This document shows, piece after piece, positions 36,723 to 45,498 of a DNA stretch of 50,675 nucleotides. A program made the position numbers and the translations under genes. Source of the stretch: an uncultured Ruminococcus sp. (GTDB lineage: Bacteria; Bacillota; Clostridia; Oscillospirales; Acutalibacteraceae); assembly GCA_902799245.1 (NCBI GenBank), contig CADBZY010000017.1:1-50675 (forward strand), written 5' to 3'. The notes under the pieces were generated by a model. The model was not told where the DNA came from, did not search any database, and worked only from the letters and a program-made list of their open reading frames with translations. The stretch's first letter is position 1. Each line of letters begins with the position of its first letter.

Positions 36723-38455
36723 ATGGAAAAAGTATTCAATAAAAAACAATGGTGGCGTTCGCCGCCCGTACTTGTGATTTCGCTGATAGCGGCGGCGGCT
36801 CTGCTTTTTCTGAGCGGAAAAGCGGCGGTGATGGCTTTTGCGGATGGCGAGAATGAAATCACCATCTCATTCAATGCCAACGGCGACAACGGTTCGCCTC
36901 CCGCGTCCATAAGGGTACAGCCGGGCGAGTATGTCACGCTTCCGCTTCAGCCTGACGGCATGACAAAGGACGGGTACACACTGGTTGGCTGGAGTCAGAC
37001 GCCAGACAACAGCGGCATCACGTACTATCCCGGAAAGGAAGCCCGATTTTACGAGGACACCGTGCTGTATGCCCTCTGGGAGAAAAACATGGTCATCACG
37101 TTTGACCTGAACGGCGGCACCGGAACGGCTCCCGCTCCGGTTATCTGTAAAGCGCGTGACATTGGTTCATATGAAGAAATTGTCATGCCCGGCAAAACGC
37201 AGGACATGGCAAAAGACGGTTACCGTTTTATCGCATGGGATACCGCTCCCGACGGCAGCGGCACAACCTATTATCCCGGCGATACATATTACAACATTTC
37301 TGAGGACACCCTGCTCTACGCGGTGTGGCAGGAGGTCATTACCGTGAGCTTCGATGCCAACGGCGGCACCGGTTCCGTGCCGGATCTGATCATCCCGCCA
37401 CCGCCAACGCCGGCGACAGCATCAACGTCATTTCAGACGTCACCTACGAAGCGCAGTGGAAGTCGTCAACACCCGTGAATCCCACAGCGACCATCAGCTA
37501 CACGAGCGGTCTGACAGAGGATTTCCCGGGCTACAATGAGAGCTGCGCACAGCCATTTGTCATCAATGAAGTGCCGACAGCAGTGGAATACGCCGTTTTG
37601 GGTAACGATCCGGACAGTCAGAGCAATCCGAGCTTTGCGCCCGATGGGTATGAATTTGCCGGCTGGAAACTGGTAAGCGCCACAGGCGGTTCTTCGCCGA
37701 GACCGACAACGGTCAGCGCCGGCGCCGGAGCCGACGGACTGTATCATGAGGGTGACACGGTTGCGACAAACGATCTGGTAAGCGGCAGTGTGACGCTGAA
37801 GGCAATGTGGAACTGCAAGCTGCGCTACGACGCAAATGAAGGTACGGGAACCCTTCCCGAGGGCGGTAATGAGATAACCAAGTACGTCGGAGACAGCGTC
37901 ACGACAGCAGGAGGCGGCGATCTCACCCGCAACGGAAATGCATTTGACCACTGGAACACCCAGCAGGATGACAGCGGGAAAAAGTATCCTTCTGGTCAGA
38001 GTTTTGTCATCAAGGACAACACCGTACTGTACGCCGTTTATGCAAGCGGCACGGGTTCAGAAGAACCCGACGACACTCTGTTCACCCTCACATACAACGC
38101 GAACGGCGGTCAGGGAACGCTCCCGGACGAAAAACAGTACAGCTCGGGAGAGACCGTAGCGGTTGCTTCCAAGGGCGATCTTGCCCGAACCGGCTGCACG
38201 TTCAAGGAATGGAACACCAAGCCCGACGGCAGCGGAAAAGGCTATATGGGCGACGGAAGCGATTCCTTTGTCATTGACGCCGACACGAAACTTTATGCCA
38301 TATGGGTAGACGACAGCGGCAAGACCGTGCCGGCACCCGGTACCGGTGAAAGCAGCCTGCCGCTTATGATGGCGATCAACCTGGTAGTGGTTTCACTGGC
38401 GGCTGTAGCCGTTGTGACAGTCAGACAGCGCAGAAAACGTGACCTGTTTGATTGA
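36723..38455 (+). CDS. InlB/Listeria-Bacteroides-repeat surface protein (frameshifted in this sequence)
   Basis: The ATG at 36723 (GGAGG 6 nt upstream) opens a protein with an N-terminal membrane signal (about 14-40) and four to five InlB_B/Flg_new repeats of the form ISFNANGDNGSPP ... GYTLVGWSQTPDNSG ... VLYALW. Near 37390-37410, in CCGCCACCGCC, the frame shifts: the first frame runs on to a stop at 37478, while the repeats continue in another frame (NAGDSINVISDVTYEAQW) to 38455. One inserted base would repair it, giving about 577 residues. The end carries APGTGES, a hydrophobic helix and RQRRKRD, which fits a sortase-type anchor. The frameshift may be real or a sequence error. Confidence 0.8.
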
Positions 38456-38491
38456 AAGCAGAACCTTAATGGTTGTGTAGAATAAAAAGGC

Positions 38492-38535
38492 GAACAGAGC
38501 AGGATGTATTTTTCGATCCATCCTGCTCTGTTTTG
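38492..38535 (+). terminator. Rho-independent terminator
   Basis: AACAGAGCAGGATG (38493-38506) pairs perfectly with CATCCTGCTCTGTT (38519-38532). It lies between convergent genes and may serve both. Confidence 0.9.
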
Positions 38536-38556
38536 AATATTTTGAATATAAAGAGA

Positions 38557-39219
38557 TCATATTTCTATTTCATTCAGATTGTCAATAGCAAATACATTCC
38601 AGGGGTATTGATGCAAGTCAGGCAGCACTCCAAAATCCATCGGCTCACCGCTTGCGGGATGCGTGAAGGAAACCCTGTGTGACCAGAGGGCAATATTGCA
38701 TTGCCTGTCGCGGCTGCCGTATTTACCGTCGCCGAGAAGAGGCATTCTGCGAGACGCAAACTGCGCCCTGATCTGATGCGTGCGTCCTGTGAACAGTCTG
38801 ACCAGCACAAGCGATTTCCCTTCCACGGAGTCAAGGGTGCGATAGGCAAGCCTCGCCTCCTTCACACCCTTCCGCGGTCGGTCAACGACAAACGTCTTTC
38901 CGCTGCGGGAGTCCTTGAACAGTAAATCTGTCATCTCACCCGAATCCGGCGAGGGAGCACCCTGCACAGCCGCAAGGTATCGTTTGACAAAGCTCCCTTG
39001 CTGTATCTGCGCGGAAAGAGACGCAGCAGCCTTCGCGTGACGGGCAAACACCATCACACCGCCCACGTTCCGGTCAAGGCGGTGAACGGGGAATATTTCT
39101 CCGCCGAGCTGTTCCTTCAGCAGAGCGATCATATCCTTCTCACCGTCGCACTGTGAAAGCACACCCACAGGCTTGACGCACACGGCGATATGCTTGTCTT
39201 GGTACAATATCTCTATCAT
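38557..39219 (-). CDS. RluA-family pseudouridine synthase
   Basis: The 220-residue enzyme isomerises uridine to pseudouridine in rRNA or tRNA. The catalytic Asp is in HRLDRNVGG, followed by RYLAAVQG, LVRLFTGRTHQIRAQFASR and LLGDGKYG. There is no S4 domain, so it is of the shorter RluA/RsuA-like Firmicute type; the exact target base is unknown. The ATG at 39219 has AAGGTG upstream; the longer frame crosses the preceding terminator. Confidence 0.92.
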   Translation of the reverse strand: MIEILYQDKHIAVCVKPVGVLSQCDGEKDMIALLKEQLGGEIFPVHRLDRNVGGVMVFARHAKAAASLSAQIQQGSFVKRYLAAVQGAPSPDSGEMTDLLFKDSRSGKTFVVDRPRKGVKEARLAYRTLDSVEGKSLVLVRLFTGRTHQIRAQFASRRMPLLGDGKYGSRDRQCNIALWSHRVSFTHPASGEPMDFGVLPDLHQYPWNVFAIDNLNEIEI

Positions 39220-39240
39220 GAATAAACACCTTTTCCGACA

Positions 39241-39296
39241 AAAAAGAGCCTTTGCTTTGTGCGGCGTGAAAGCCGTAAACTGCACAGGCTCTTTTT
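39241..39296 (-). terminator. Rho-independent terminator of the DivIVA-like gene
   Basis: AAAAAGAGCCT and AGGCTCTTTTT enclose an inner CGGC/GCCG hairpin. On the minus strand it ends the coiled-coil gene just before the pseudouridine synthase. Confidence 0.85.
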
Positions 39297-39327
39297 GATT
39301 CATCTGTTATTTGAAAAAACACTTCGG

Positions 39328-41010
39328 TTACTTGCCGTGCCGAACAGTGATTCTCACCTTTTCGTTGATCGGCACCTGACGAACCTTCTTAGTTACTTCT
39401 ACTCTCTTGGCGGAAGCAGCTTCTTCAGCTGGCTGTTCCGTTTCGGTCTGCTTCTGCTGCACTTCTGCTGAGATCACAGGAACATTCGGAGTAAAGGTGG
39501 GTGCGTTTCCTGCAAATTGATAGGACGAATCGTTCGTTGCGTCAATCACAGGCTGCGCCATATTCATGCTCATCTGAACCGGTGAACTGTCGAAGGCATA
39601 CTGCGGCACCTGACCGGGAGCAATGTACTGAAGCTCCGGCGTATTCACATTGATAGTGGGTGCATTACTGTTCAGCTTGCTGATGTCAACCTTCTCATAT
39701 CCGCCATCGGAATAGGGATTGATCGGGTCATTGACCTGCTCCGGCGGTTCCTCAATAATTTCTGGCTGATTCTGTTCTTCTTCCTGATAGCCAAAACCGA
39801 TGGGATTCTGTCTTGCAGGGGGAGTATAATGCACCGGAGGGGTGTAAGGCTGAGCAATGAACGGATTGTATACCGGCTGGTATACAGGCGGTTGGGGAAT
39901 AGGCTGCTGCGGAATAGACTGAGGAACAGGCTGCTGCATCAGCGGAATGTAATTCTTCTGCTCGGCAGCGTCGTCGGCATCGTCGAGCAGCTTGTTGGCT
40001 TCTTTGATGGAGGAGGCGGATGACTCGAAATTGGTCGGAAAACTTCTCTTTACGATCGGTTTGGATTCCGGCTTTTCCTCTGCGGTATCCGGACGGGCAT
40101 AAGACGGCTCCTTCTGCGCGGAATTCTGCTGTGACGGAGGATTGCCCTCTATTTCGCCGGAATTCACCTTCTTTGCGGTATCAGATATGAACTTTGAACT
40201 GTAGGGGCCAAGTACCGGAACCGCATAACCTTTGCCGTCGGAATAATCAATTTCTCCGGCGCGCATGGAGAGCAGCCGCTCGACTTCGCTCTCGATCGTA
40301 GCGTTGGCGTTCTTCGGCTTAAGTCCGCTGTCGTGTTTGATGGCGACAAGTTTATGCACCGCACCCGTCAAGGAAGCGTCTATCTTATCGATTTTGTCCT
40401 GAAACTCATCAAACGCAAGGTTCATGTCATCGCGCGCAGCGGTCAGATCGGCACGTATAATGGCTGCTTCCTGTGCAGCGTCACCGGCAATACGGATAAC
40501 GTTTTCCTGATTTTCTACCGACTTCTGGAAAAGTCTGTCGGTGGCACGCTTGGTGACGGACATGATGGAAGAAACGGATTTTTCGATCTCGTCAAACTGT
40601 CTCTCGCGCAAAGTCAACTCGCGGTTGCGTTCCTGGACTGTTTCAAGACGAAGCTGCAACTGATTCTTTTCGGACGTTGTAGCATCCACTTTGTTCTGAA
40701 GAGCCTCATTTGCGACTTTTGCCGATGAAAGGTTGGTTTCCAGCTCAGCGACTTTGCTGGAAATGGAACTGACAGACTCGGCAAGTGATGCACGATCACG
40801 CGAAATGGCCGTGCGTTCCTCTTCAAGAGTGCGCTTGGCGTATTCCCAGTCGCGCCGTTCCTCTTTAAGATCATCAATTTCGCGTTTCAGCTGTTCGTTC
40901 TTGCCGACTTCCTCGTCCACCTGATTGAGCAGCTTTTCAAATTCCATATCAACAGCGCTGCGGTCATAACCGACAAAACGCCTGCGAAATCTATTGCCCG
41001 AATAATCCAC
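39328..41010 (-). CDS. DivIVA-like coiled-coil protein with long Pro/Gln-rich tail
   Basis: The 560-residue protein begins with a DivIVA-like membrane-targeting segment (NRFRRRFVGYDRSAVDMEFEKLL), then a coiled coil to about residue 225 and a long Pro/Gln/Asn-rich, probably disordered tail (about 290-540) ending in a basic stretch (VRITVRHGK). I prefer the GTG at 41010 to the ATG three codons earlier, because the AGGGGG ribosome site touches that ATG but lies 9 nt before the GTG. DivIVA/GpsB/SepIVA-type proteins organise division or polar growth. The tail is unusual and may recruit partners. Confidence 0.72.
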   Translation of the reverse strand: MDYSGNRFRRRFVGYDRSAVDMEFEKLLNQVDEEVGKNEQLKREIDDLKEERRDWEYAKRTLEEERTAISRDRASLAESVSSISSKVAELETNLSSAKVANEALQNKVDATTSEKNQLQLRLETVQERNRELTLRERQFDEIEKSVSSIMSVTKRATDRLFQKSVENQENVIRIAGDAAQEAAIIRADLTAARDDMNLAFDEFQDKIDKIDASLTGAVHKLVAIKHDSGLKPKNANATIESEVERLLSMRAGEIDYSDGKGYAVPVLGPYSSKFISDTAKKVNSGEIEGNPPSQQNSAQKEPSYARPDTAEEKPESKPIVKRSFPTNFESSASSIKEANKLLDDADDAAEQKNYIPLMQQPVPQSIPQQPIPQPPVYQPVYNPFIAQPYTPPVHYTPPARQNPIGFGYQEEEQNQPEIIEEPPEQVNDPINPYSDGGYEKVDISKLNSNAPTINVNTPELQYIAPGQVPQYAFDSSPVQMSMNMAQPVIDATNDSSYQFAGNAPTFTPNVPVISAEVQQKQTETEQPAEEAASAKRVEVTKKVRQVPINEKVRITVRHGK

Positions 41011-41090
41011 GATGTGCATCCCCCTTCCTGGTAAGGATTTTATATGAACATAAAAAAGTGTAAACTATCGGAAGATAATAAGTTAGTTTA

Positions 41091-41118
41091 ATTATAACAC
41101 ACAATAAAATTATTTCAA
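41091..41118 (-). promoter_or_regulatory. Promoter of the DivIVA-like gene
   Basis: On the minus strand TTGAAA-N16-TATAAT, with the -10 at 41091-41096 and the -35 at 41113-41118. Confidence 0.7.
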
Positions 41119-41173
41119 TATTATTTTCATATTTTTTTTGGATTTTTATTATTTATTTATAAAAATCCGGAAA

Positions 41174-41938
41174 TCACTTGTTTTTATCGGCTGTAATTGT
41201 CAACTTAAGACCTTCTATCGCAGTCCTGATTGCTCTGTCGGTGTCGTGCGACTCGGAATTGTCACCGAATTTGTCACGTCGGGTCTGATTCCATACCACG
41301 TGGAAGAGCGCGGCGGCCCGTACATCCCTTGCGGCGGCTACAGAGAATATCGCCGCCGCCTCCATCTCGGAAGCAAGACAGCCCCCGGCGATCCATGCGT
41401 CCCACTTGCGCAGAAGCTCTGTCCCGTTGGGCATACTTTGTGGAGAGTGCTGTCCGTAGAAGGAGTCCTTACTCTGCACCACTCCCGTGTGAAACGGAAG
41501 CCCAAGTGCCTTCGCGCCGTCCACCATATCGCGGACAAGCCCGAAGTCGGCGACAGCGGGAAATTCAATGGGGAGATATTCCCGACTGGTTCCCTCCATG
41601 CGTATCGCGCCGGTGGCAATGACCACATCCCCGGCGCAGACCTTTTCGTTCATTCCTCCGCAGGTGCCGACTCTCACGAAGGTGTCAACGCCTAATTGAA
41701 TCAGTTCCTCAACTGCGATGGCCGCGGAAGGGCCGCCGATTCCGGTAGAGGTGACAAGAACCGTCTCCCCGCACAGTTTTCCCGACCATGTGCGGAATTC
41801 CCTGTTGAAGCCCAGTTCCTCCGGCTCGTCAAGATACGCGGCGATCTTCGGCACTCTGCCGGGATCGCCGGGAAGTATGGCGTATTTTGCCCTGAGACTT
41901 GTCGGAAGTCCGATATGATACTTTATTTTCTCATTCAT
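41174..41938 (-). CDS. udp: Uridine phosphorylase-type nucleoside phosphorylase
   Basis: The 254-residue enzyme cleaves uridine (or related nucleosides) with phosphate, salvaging bases. It has the NP-I fold: LPGDPGRVPKIA (phosphate), STGIGGPSAAIAVEEL, FVRVGTCGGMN and the nucleoside-binding SEMEAAAIFSVA. A QS segment follows mid-protein (VVQSKDSFYGQ), as in uridine phosphorylases. The ATG at 41938 has GGCGGTGA upstream. Substrate choice between uridine and other nucleosides is not certain. Confidence 0.87.
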   Translation of the reverse strand: MNEKIKYHIGLPTSLRAKYAILPGDPGRVPKIAAYLDEPEELGFNREFRTWSGKLCGETVLVTSTGIGGPSAAIAVEELIQLGVDTFVRVGTCGGMNEKVCAGDVVIATGAIRMEGTSREYLPIEFPAVADFGLVRDMVDGAKALGLPFHTGVVQSKDSFYGQHSPQSMPNGTELLRKWDAWIAGGCLASEMEAAAIFSVAAARDVRAAALFHVVWNQTRRDKFGDNSESHDTDRAIRTAIEGLKLTITADKNK

Positions 41939-42006
41939 AAACGATTCACCGCCGTCAATCATATATATTCTGATATACAAATAATGATATGCCTATTTGC
42001 AAAAGG

Positions 42007-42035
42007 ATTATAGCAAAAAGCCCCAACAATGTAAA
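42007..42035 (-). promoter_or_regulatory. Promoter of the nucleoside phosphorylase gene
   Basis: On the minus strand TTTACA-N17-TATAAT, with the -10 at 42007-42012 and the -35 at 42030-42035. Confidence 0.75.
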
Positions 42036-42086
42036 GCAATAAATTCTGAACATTTTCGGAGAACATGAAAGAAAACGAAAAAAACA

Positions 42087-42141
42087 TTGACAAATATTAA
42101 ATGATATGATAAAATAAAATACTCACATGAAGTATGTGAGT
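42087..42141 (+). promoter_or_regulatory. ssrA promoter and 5' leader hairpin
   Basis: TTGACA (42087-42092) and TAAAAT (42110-42115) are 17 nt apart. Just downstream, ACTCACAT and ATGTGAGT (42121-42141) form a perfect hairpin with a 5-nt loop, ending 7 nt before the mature tmRNA. It lies at the very start of the primary transcript. Confidence 0.8.
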
Positions 42142-42148
42142 AAAGCAC

Positions 42149-42498
42149 GGGGGCGCAATGGTTTCGACAGGGATTGCGAGTCTTCGTAAGCGGGTAGTGA
42201 TCTCAGGCTCACTTCAAAACTGAAAACCTTAAAATTAACTGACAACAATACAGTTGCTCTCGCTGCGTAATTAACGCGGCGCGTCCTATTGCAGAGTACC
42301 GCGGCTGCATGTGGGCGTCGATCAGCGGTGAACGTGCATGAATGAGCAGCCTCGTAGTTCATCACGCATCAGAGGATACTTTGGGATTCAGCCTGTTTGT
42401 CGGCTCCGTCCCGGGGGAATGCCATAGACAAACTACACCCGTAGAAAGCGAAGGTAAGTGGTTTTTGGACAGGAGTTCGATTCTCCTCGCCTCCACCA
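42149..42498 (+). ncRNA. ssrA: tmRNA (transfer-messenger RNA)
   Basis: tmRNA rescues stalled ribosomes and tags the unfinished protein for proteolysis. The 5' end GGGGGCG pairs with CGCCTCC before the encoded CCA (42496-42498), forming the tRNA-Ala-like acceptor. The 5' region reads GCAATGGTTTCGACAGG, and the T-arm reads GGAGTTCGATTCTCC. The tag frame ends at the TAA at 42268-42270 with ...TLKLTDNNTVALAA, the usual ALAA degron end; I cannot fix the resume codon exactly. The gene is one-piece and appears intact. Its 3' end borders an integrated element. Confidence 0.96.
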
Positions 42499-42590
42499 AC
42501 GATTTTCCTGAGAAATACCTGATTTTAGGCACTTCTCAGGATTTTTCTTTTGCCTGAATTGGCAAAATGGGGACTATTTGGGGACTAAAA
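42488..42590. other. Probable attachment site at the ssrA 3' end with integrase arm-type repeats
   Basis: The tmRNA 3' end (T-arm and acceptor, up to 42498) is a classic target of tyrosine integrases. About 70 nt downstream the direct repeats TGGGGACTATT (42568) and TGGGGACTAAA (42579) lie 11 bp apart, like arm sites of integrases with an AP2-type N-terminal domain; such an integrase is encoded at 48704-49888. No second copy of the ssrA end was found in the window, so the other junction is probably beyond 50675. Confidence 0.5.
42501..42548 (+). terminator. Rho-independent terminator of ssrA
   Basis: CCTGAGAA (42507-42514) pairs with TTCTCAGG (42533-42540), with an inner CCT/AGG and a T-run. 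Confidence 0.88.
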
Positions 42591-42707
42591 GCGGGAATGA
42601 GAACAATGATTAGTGTTTCAACTAAGTGCGATAGTTATTTGTACCGTAACTCTGCATCCGAGTGGCACTAAATCGGCGAGAACCCCTAAGAAAGGTATTT
42701 GCGCAAG

Positions 42708-42763
42708 AAAATGGGACATAGCTTTTAGTGTAACGGTTACACTAAAAATCTTTAGCCCATTTT
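42708..42763 (-). terminator. Large palindromic hairpin downstream of the TIR operon
   Basis: Perfect 12-bp arms TTTTAGTGTAAC / GTTACACTAAAA around a single G (42723-42747) sit inside outer arms AAAATGGG / CCCATTTT. On the minus strand a TTTTCTT run follows, so it can end the TIR operon. The exact symmetry would also suit a protein-binding site. Nothing else is recognised between 42549 and 42868. Confidence 0.55.
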
Positions 42764-42868
42764 TCTGTAATTGTCCTCAAATACTGTGTCACCAGCCCTT
42801 TGTGGTTGTTTAGTGGAAATGAGCCGCAGAGTTAAGATTGTAGATAAAATATAATCATTAATTCGTTA

Positions 42869-44050
42869 TTAAATTTTTACCCATATTGCAGGTCTTATGC
42901 CAATATTGTCCTCATTAACTACATGAAAGTTGTGTCCAATTTCTCCATCTGTCTGTACTGAGGCAACATACTTTAATGATATGCCAGGGGCTCTAAGATA
43001 CCATGGATGAGAATACTTTAATAATCCATTTGGATAATAATATATACGACCAACTCCGTTTTCGTAAGCAATCACAGATTTAGTTAATTCAGCTCGCCTA
43101 TCATTATTAGACGAGAAATATCTATCTGCTTCGTCAATATTCAACAAAAAAACTCTATCTTGTGTGTCATTTCCACCATCTACGGCAGTTTCTTGATTAT
43201 CAGGATTCTTAATATTCATTAATTGTATTAACTGCTTTTGATTTGAATCAAAAGCAGTGTTGTAAAATCCCTCATTAAGCCATTTCCGGATTGTAGAATT
43301 TTCCCAATCAGATAGTGTATCAGAATCAGAATATTGAGCATCTGCTAGTATTTTTTCTGTTATTAGGAGGAGTTTATCTCCATCTTTATCTAAAACACGC
43401 CACTCTATTTCTTCAGCACCATTATTAATATCATCATCCTGCTCATAGGTTCCAAAGTACAAATGTTGACCAATTAATACATCATCTGTTGATTTTATTT
43501 CAAAAAGATTTCTCTTTTGATTATATAATGTGAAAAAGACAGCCAGAGATATTGTCAAAAATATTCCAATAACAGCTATGGCTAATTTGATAACATTGGC
43601 AATAGAGTTTTTTTTGTTGGTGTTTAGTTTTACTAAATCTCTTTTTATCCTCTTTATCATTTTGTCGACCTCAAAAGGATTATAGGATCTAAAGTTTCTC
43701 AATCCCCTGGGTAATTGATAGAGAGTCATACCTTCCAGATATGTGTAGATGTATCCTTTTTTTATTCCCTGTAAAAGATCAGTTTGAAAACTCTGCCATT
43801 CATATTTAACCCACCTCGACTCGATATGTTCCGGTTGAGTTCCAACAACAATTATTATTCTTGCAGAATCAAGAGCACGATCAATCTCATCTCGAAATAC
43901 CGCAGTCAAAAGGTCTTTTTCACTGAAAAACGCACTTATACCATTGGCTAGAAGTTTTTGGTGCAAATTATACGCTAATGTATAATCGCGAGTTGTTCCT
44001 TGTTTATTTAAGCTATCATGCTTATATGAAATGAAAACATCATATTTCAA
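42869..44050 (-). CDS. TIR-transmembrane-DUF6273 protein, paralogue 1
   Basis: The protein of about 393 residues has three parts. A TIR domain (about 1-140) begins KYDVFISYKHDS and keeps the WVKYEW motif, whose Glu (about residue 84) matches the catalytic Glu of NAD-cleaving TIRs. One membrane helix (about 150-175) is preceded by Lys/Arg-rich sequence, placing the TIR in the cytoplasm. An extracytoplasmic DUF6273-like domain follows: IEWRVLDKDGDKLLLITE, STIRKWLNEGFYNTAF, HPWYLRAPG and IGIRPAIWVKI. I prefer a TTG start (44050) because AGGA is too close to the GTG at 44059. The gene is A+T-rich compared with the surrounding chromosome. Role inferred: membrane-anchored TIR effector activated by an external or membrane signal. 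Confidence 0.8.
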   Translation of the reverse strand: MKYDVFISYKHDSLNKQGTTRDYTLAYNLHQKLLANGISAFFSEKDLLTAVFRDEIDRALDSARIIIVVGTQPEHIESRWVKYEWQSFQTDLLQGIKKGYIYTYLEGMTLYQLPRGLRNFRSYNPFEVDKMIKRIKRDLVKLNTNKKNSIANVIKLAIAVIGIFLTISLAVFFTLYNQKRNLFEIKSTDDVLIGQHLYFGTYEQDDDINNGAEEIEWRVLDKDGDKLLLITEKILADAQYSDSDTLSDWENSTIRKWLNEGFYNTAFDSNQKQLIQLMNIKNPDNQETAVDGGNDTQDRVFLLNIDEADRYFSSNNDRRAELTKSVIAYENGVGRIYYYPNGLLKYSHPWYLRAPGISLKYVASVQTDGEIGHNFHVVNEDNIGIRPAIWVKI

Positions 44051-44095
44051 TTTAATCACATCCTATAATTTGATAATAAATGTTGTCAATAAAAA

Positions 44096-45376
44096 TTATT
44101 TAAGTTTTATCCAAATTGCAGGTCGCATTGCATAATTCCCAATGCCATATTCTATATATCCATAATCTGCTACTTCTCCCATTCTTTCAATTATTCCATC
44201 TTCATCAACATAAGCAGCACAATGTGAGTTTTTCCCTGGAGAGCGTAGCCACCATCTGCCATAATAATTCTTATTATTTTTCAATCTACAGTAAAAAGTC
44301 TTTGTTGCTCTTCTATTGTAATTTGAAGAAAAGTATTTTTCCGCTTCATCAGTTGTTATTTCAAAAACCTTGTCGTAAGTTTCATTGCCTCCTTCAGTGG
44401 TATGGATTTCTTCATCTATCGTTTCGTCTGTATTGTAATACTGAAATAAAAAATCAGGATTACTGTTTTTTACTGTCAATATCATTTTTTGATCATCCTC
44501 GGAGAATGCTTCACGTAAGAACTGATTATTTAAATAGTTTCGTAAAGAACAGATCTCCCATGTAATATCAGCATGCTCCAATGCATTGCCGTCTTCATTA
44601 TATTTGACAATATCTAACAAAAATTCACTAATAAGCAAGATATTGTTGTTTGTTTTGTCGAGTACTCTCCACTGAATCGCTTCCTTCCCATTTTCACTAT
44701 TGCCATCTTGTTCAAAATGACCAAAAAGAACAATAGAATTTACAGAAATATCATCTGGTAAAGTAGTATCATTGATATAAATATAATTTGTTGAATAATT
44801 ACGTTTAAAAATAAAATATATAAACATGCAGATAATAATGACTAGAGAAACACAGCATAGAATCGGAATCCATCTTCTTTTAAAAAACAACTTAATTTTT
44901 GACGGAGACGTTACATTCCTATTAAAAGCTTCGTTTTTATCATTACTGACTTTTTGAGACAAATTATTTTCAACTCTCCTAAGAAGTGAATCCATATCTT
45001 TTATTGAATATGATTGAATCATTCTAAGCGCTCGAGGAACTTGTTTTTCATTAAAAGTACCAACAAGTTTATATATCTGGCAATCGTAATCATAATAATT
45101 TTCCTTAAACAAAAAAGTTTGCCATTCATATTTTACATCATTATCAGTAAAATGGTTTATTTCTGTTGCAACAATTATCATGATTTTGGCTTCATTGATA
45201 ACTCGTTCAATTGTTTTTCTGTTTTTTGATGTAATAGTAATATCACTCAGATATACTTGAAAACCACTTTGTCTAAGACGATCAGAAAGCATTTTTGCTA
45301 ATTGATAGCTTTTGCTTTGAAGAGAAGTCTGGTTTTCTCTTTTAACCGAAATGAACACATCATATTTCTGATTCAT
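44096..45376 (-). CDS. TIR-transmembrane-DUF6273 protein, paralogue 2
   Basis: The 426-residue protein has the same plan as its neighbour: TIR (MNQKYDVFISVKREN; VKYEWQTF with Glu84), a membrane helix (about 169-190) after KIKLFFKRR, and a DUF6273-like domain (IQWRVLDKTNNNILLISE, SLRNYLNNQFLREAF, RWWLRSPGKNSHCAAYVDED, YAMRPAIWIKLK). The two proteins are clearly related but diverged over their whole length, most in the insertion between domains, so they are probably different partners rather than a recent copy. It is the first gene of the operon, 45 nt before its paralogue's start codon, with ribosome site GGGGAG and a promoter at 45440-45468. Confidence 0.8.
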   Translation of the reverse strand: MNQKYDVFISVKRENQTSLQSKSYQLAKMLSDRLRQSGFQVYLSDITITSKNRKTIERVINEAKIMIIVATEINHFTDNDVKYEWQTFLFKENYYDYDCQIYKLVGTFNEKQVPRALRMIQSYSIKDMDSLLRRVENNLSQKVSNDKNEAFNRNVTSPSKIKLFFKRRWIPILCCVSLVIIICMFIYFIFKRNYSTNYIYINDTTLPDDISVNSIVLFGHFEQDGNSENGKEAIQWRVLDKTNNNILLISEFLLDIVKYNEDGNALEHADITWEICSLRNYLNNQFLREAFSEDDQKMILTVKNSNPDFLFQYYNTDETIDEEIHTTEGGNETYDKVFEITTDEAEKYFSSNYNRRATKTFYCRLKNNKNYYGRWWLRSPGKNSHCAAYVDEDGIIERMGEVADYGYIEYGIGNYAMRPAIWIKLK

Positions 45377-45439
45377 ATGTTAAATTCTCCCCATGTCCTT
45401 GATAAGTAAAAAATCTTGATACAGACAATTCTTTAAACC

Positions 45440-45468
45440 ATTATGACACATTTTTCTATCATCGTCAA
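45440..45468 (-). promoter_or_regulatory. Promoter of the TIR operon
   Basis: On the minus strand TTGACG-N17-CATAAT, with the -10 at 45440-45445 and the -35 at 45463-45468, about 60 nt before the first TIR gene. Confidence 0.75.
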
Positions 45469-45498
45469 GAGAAAATGCACATTTTGATGACATCGACT

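Noticed and set aside
42869-45376. Toxin-antitoxin pair
   Set aside because: Both genes encode the same three-part architecture and neither is small or antitoxin-like.
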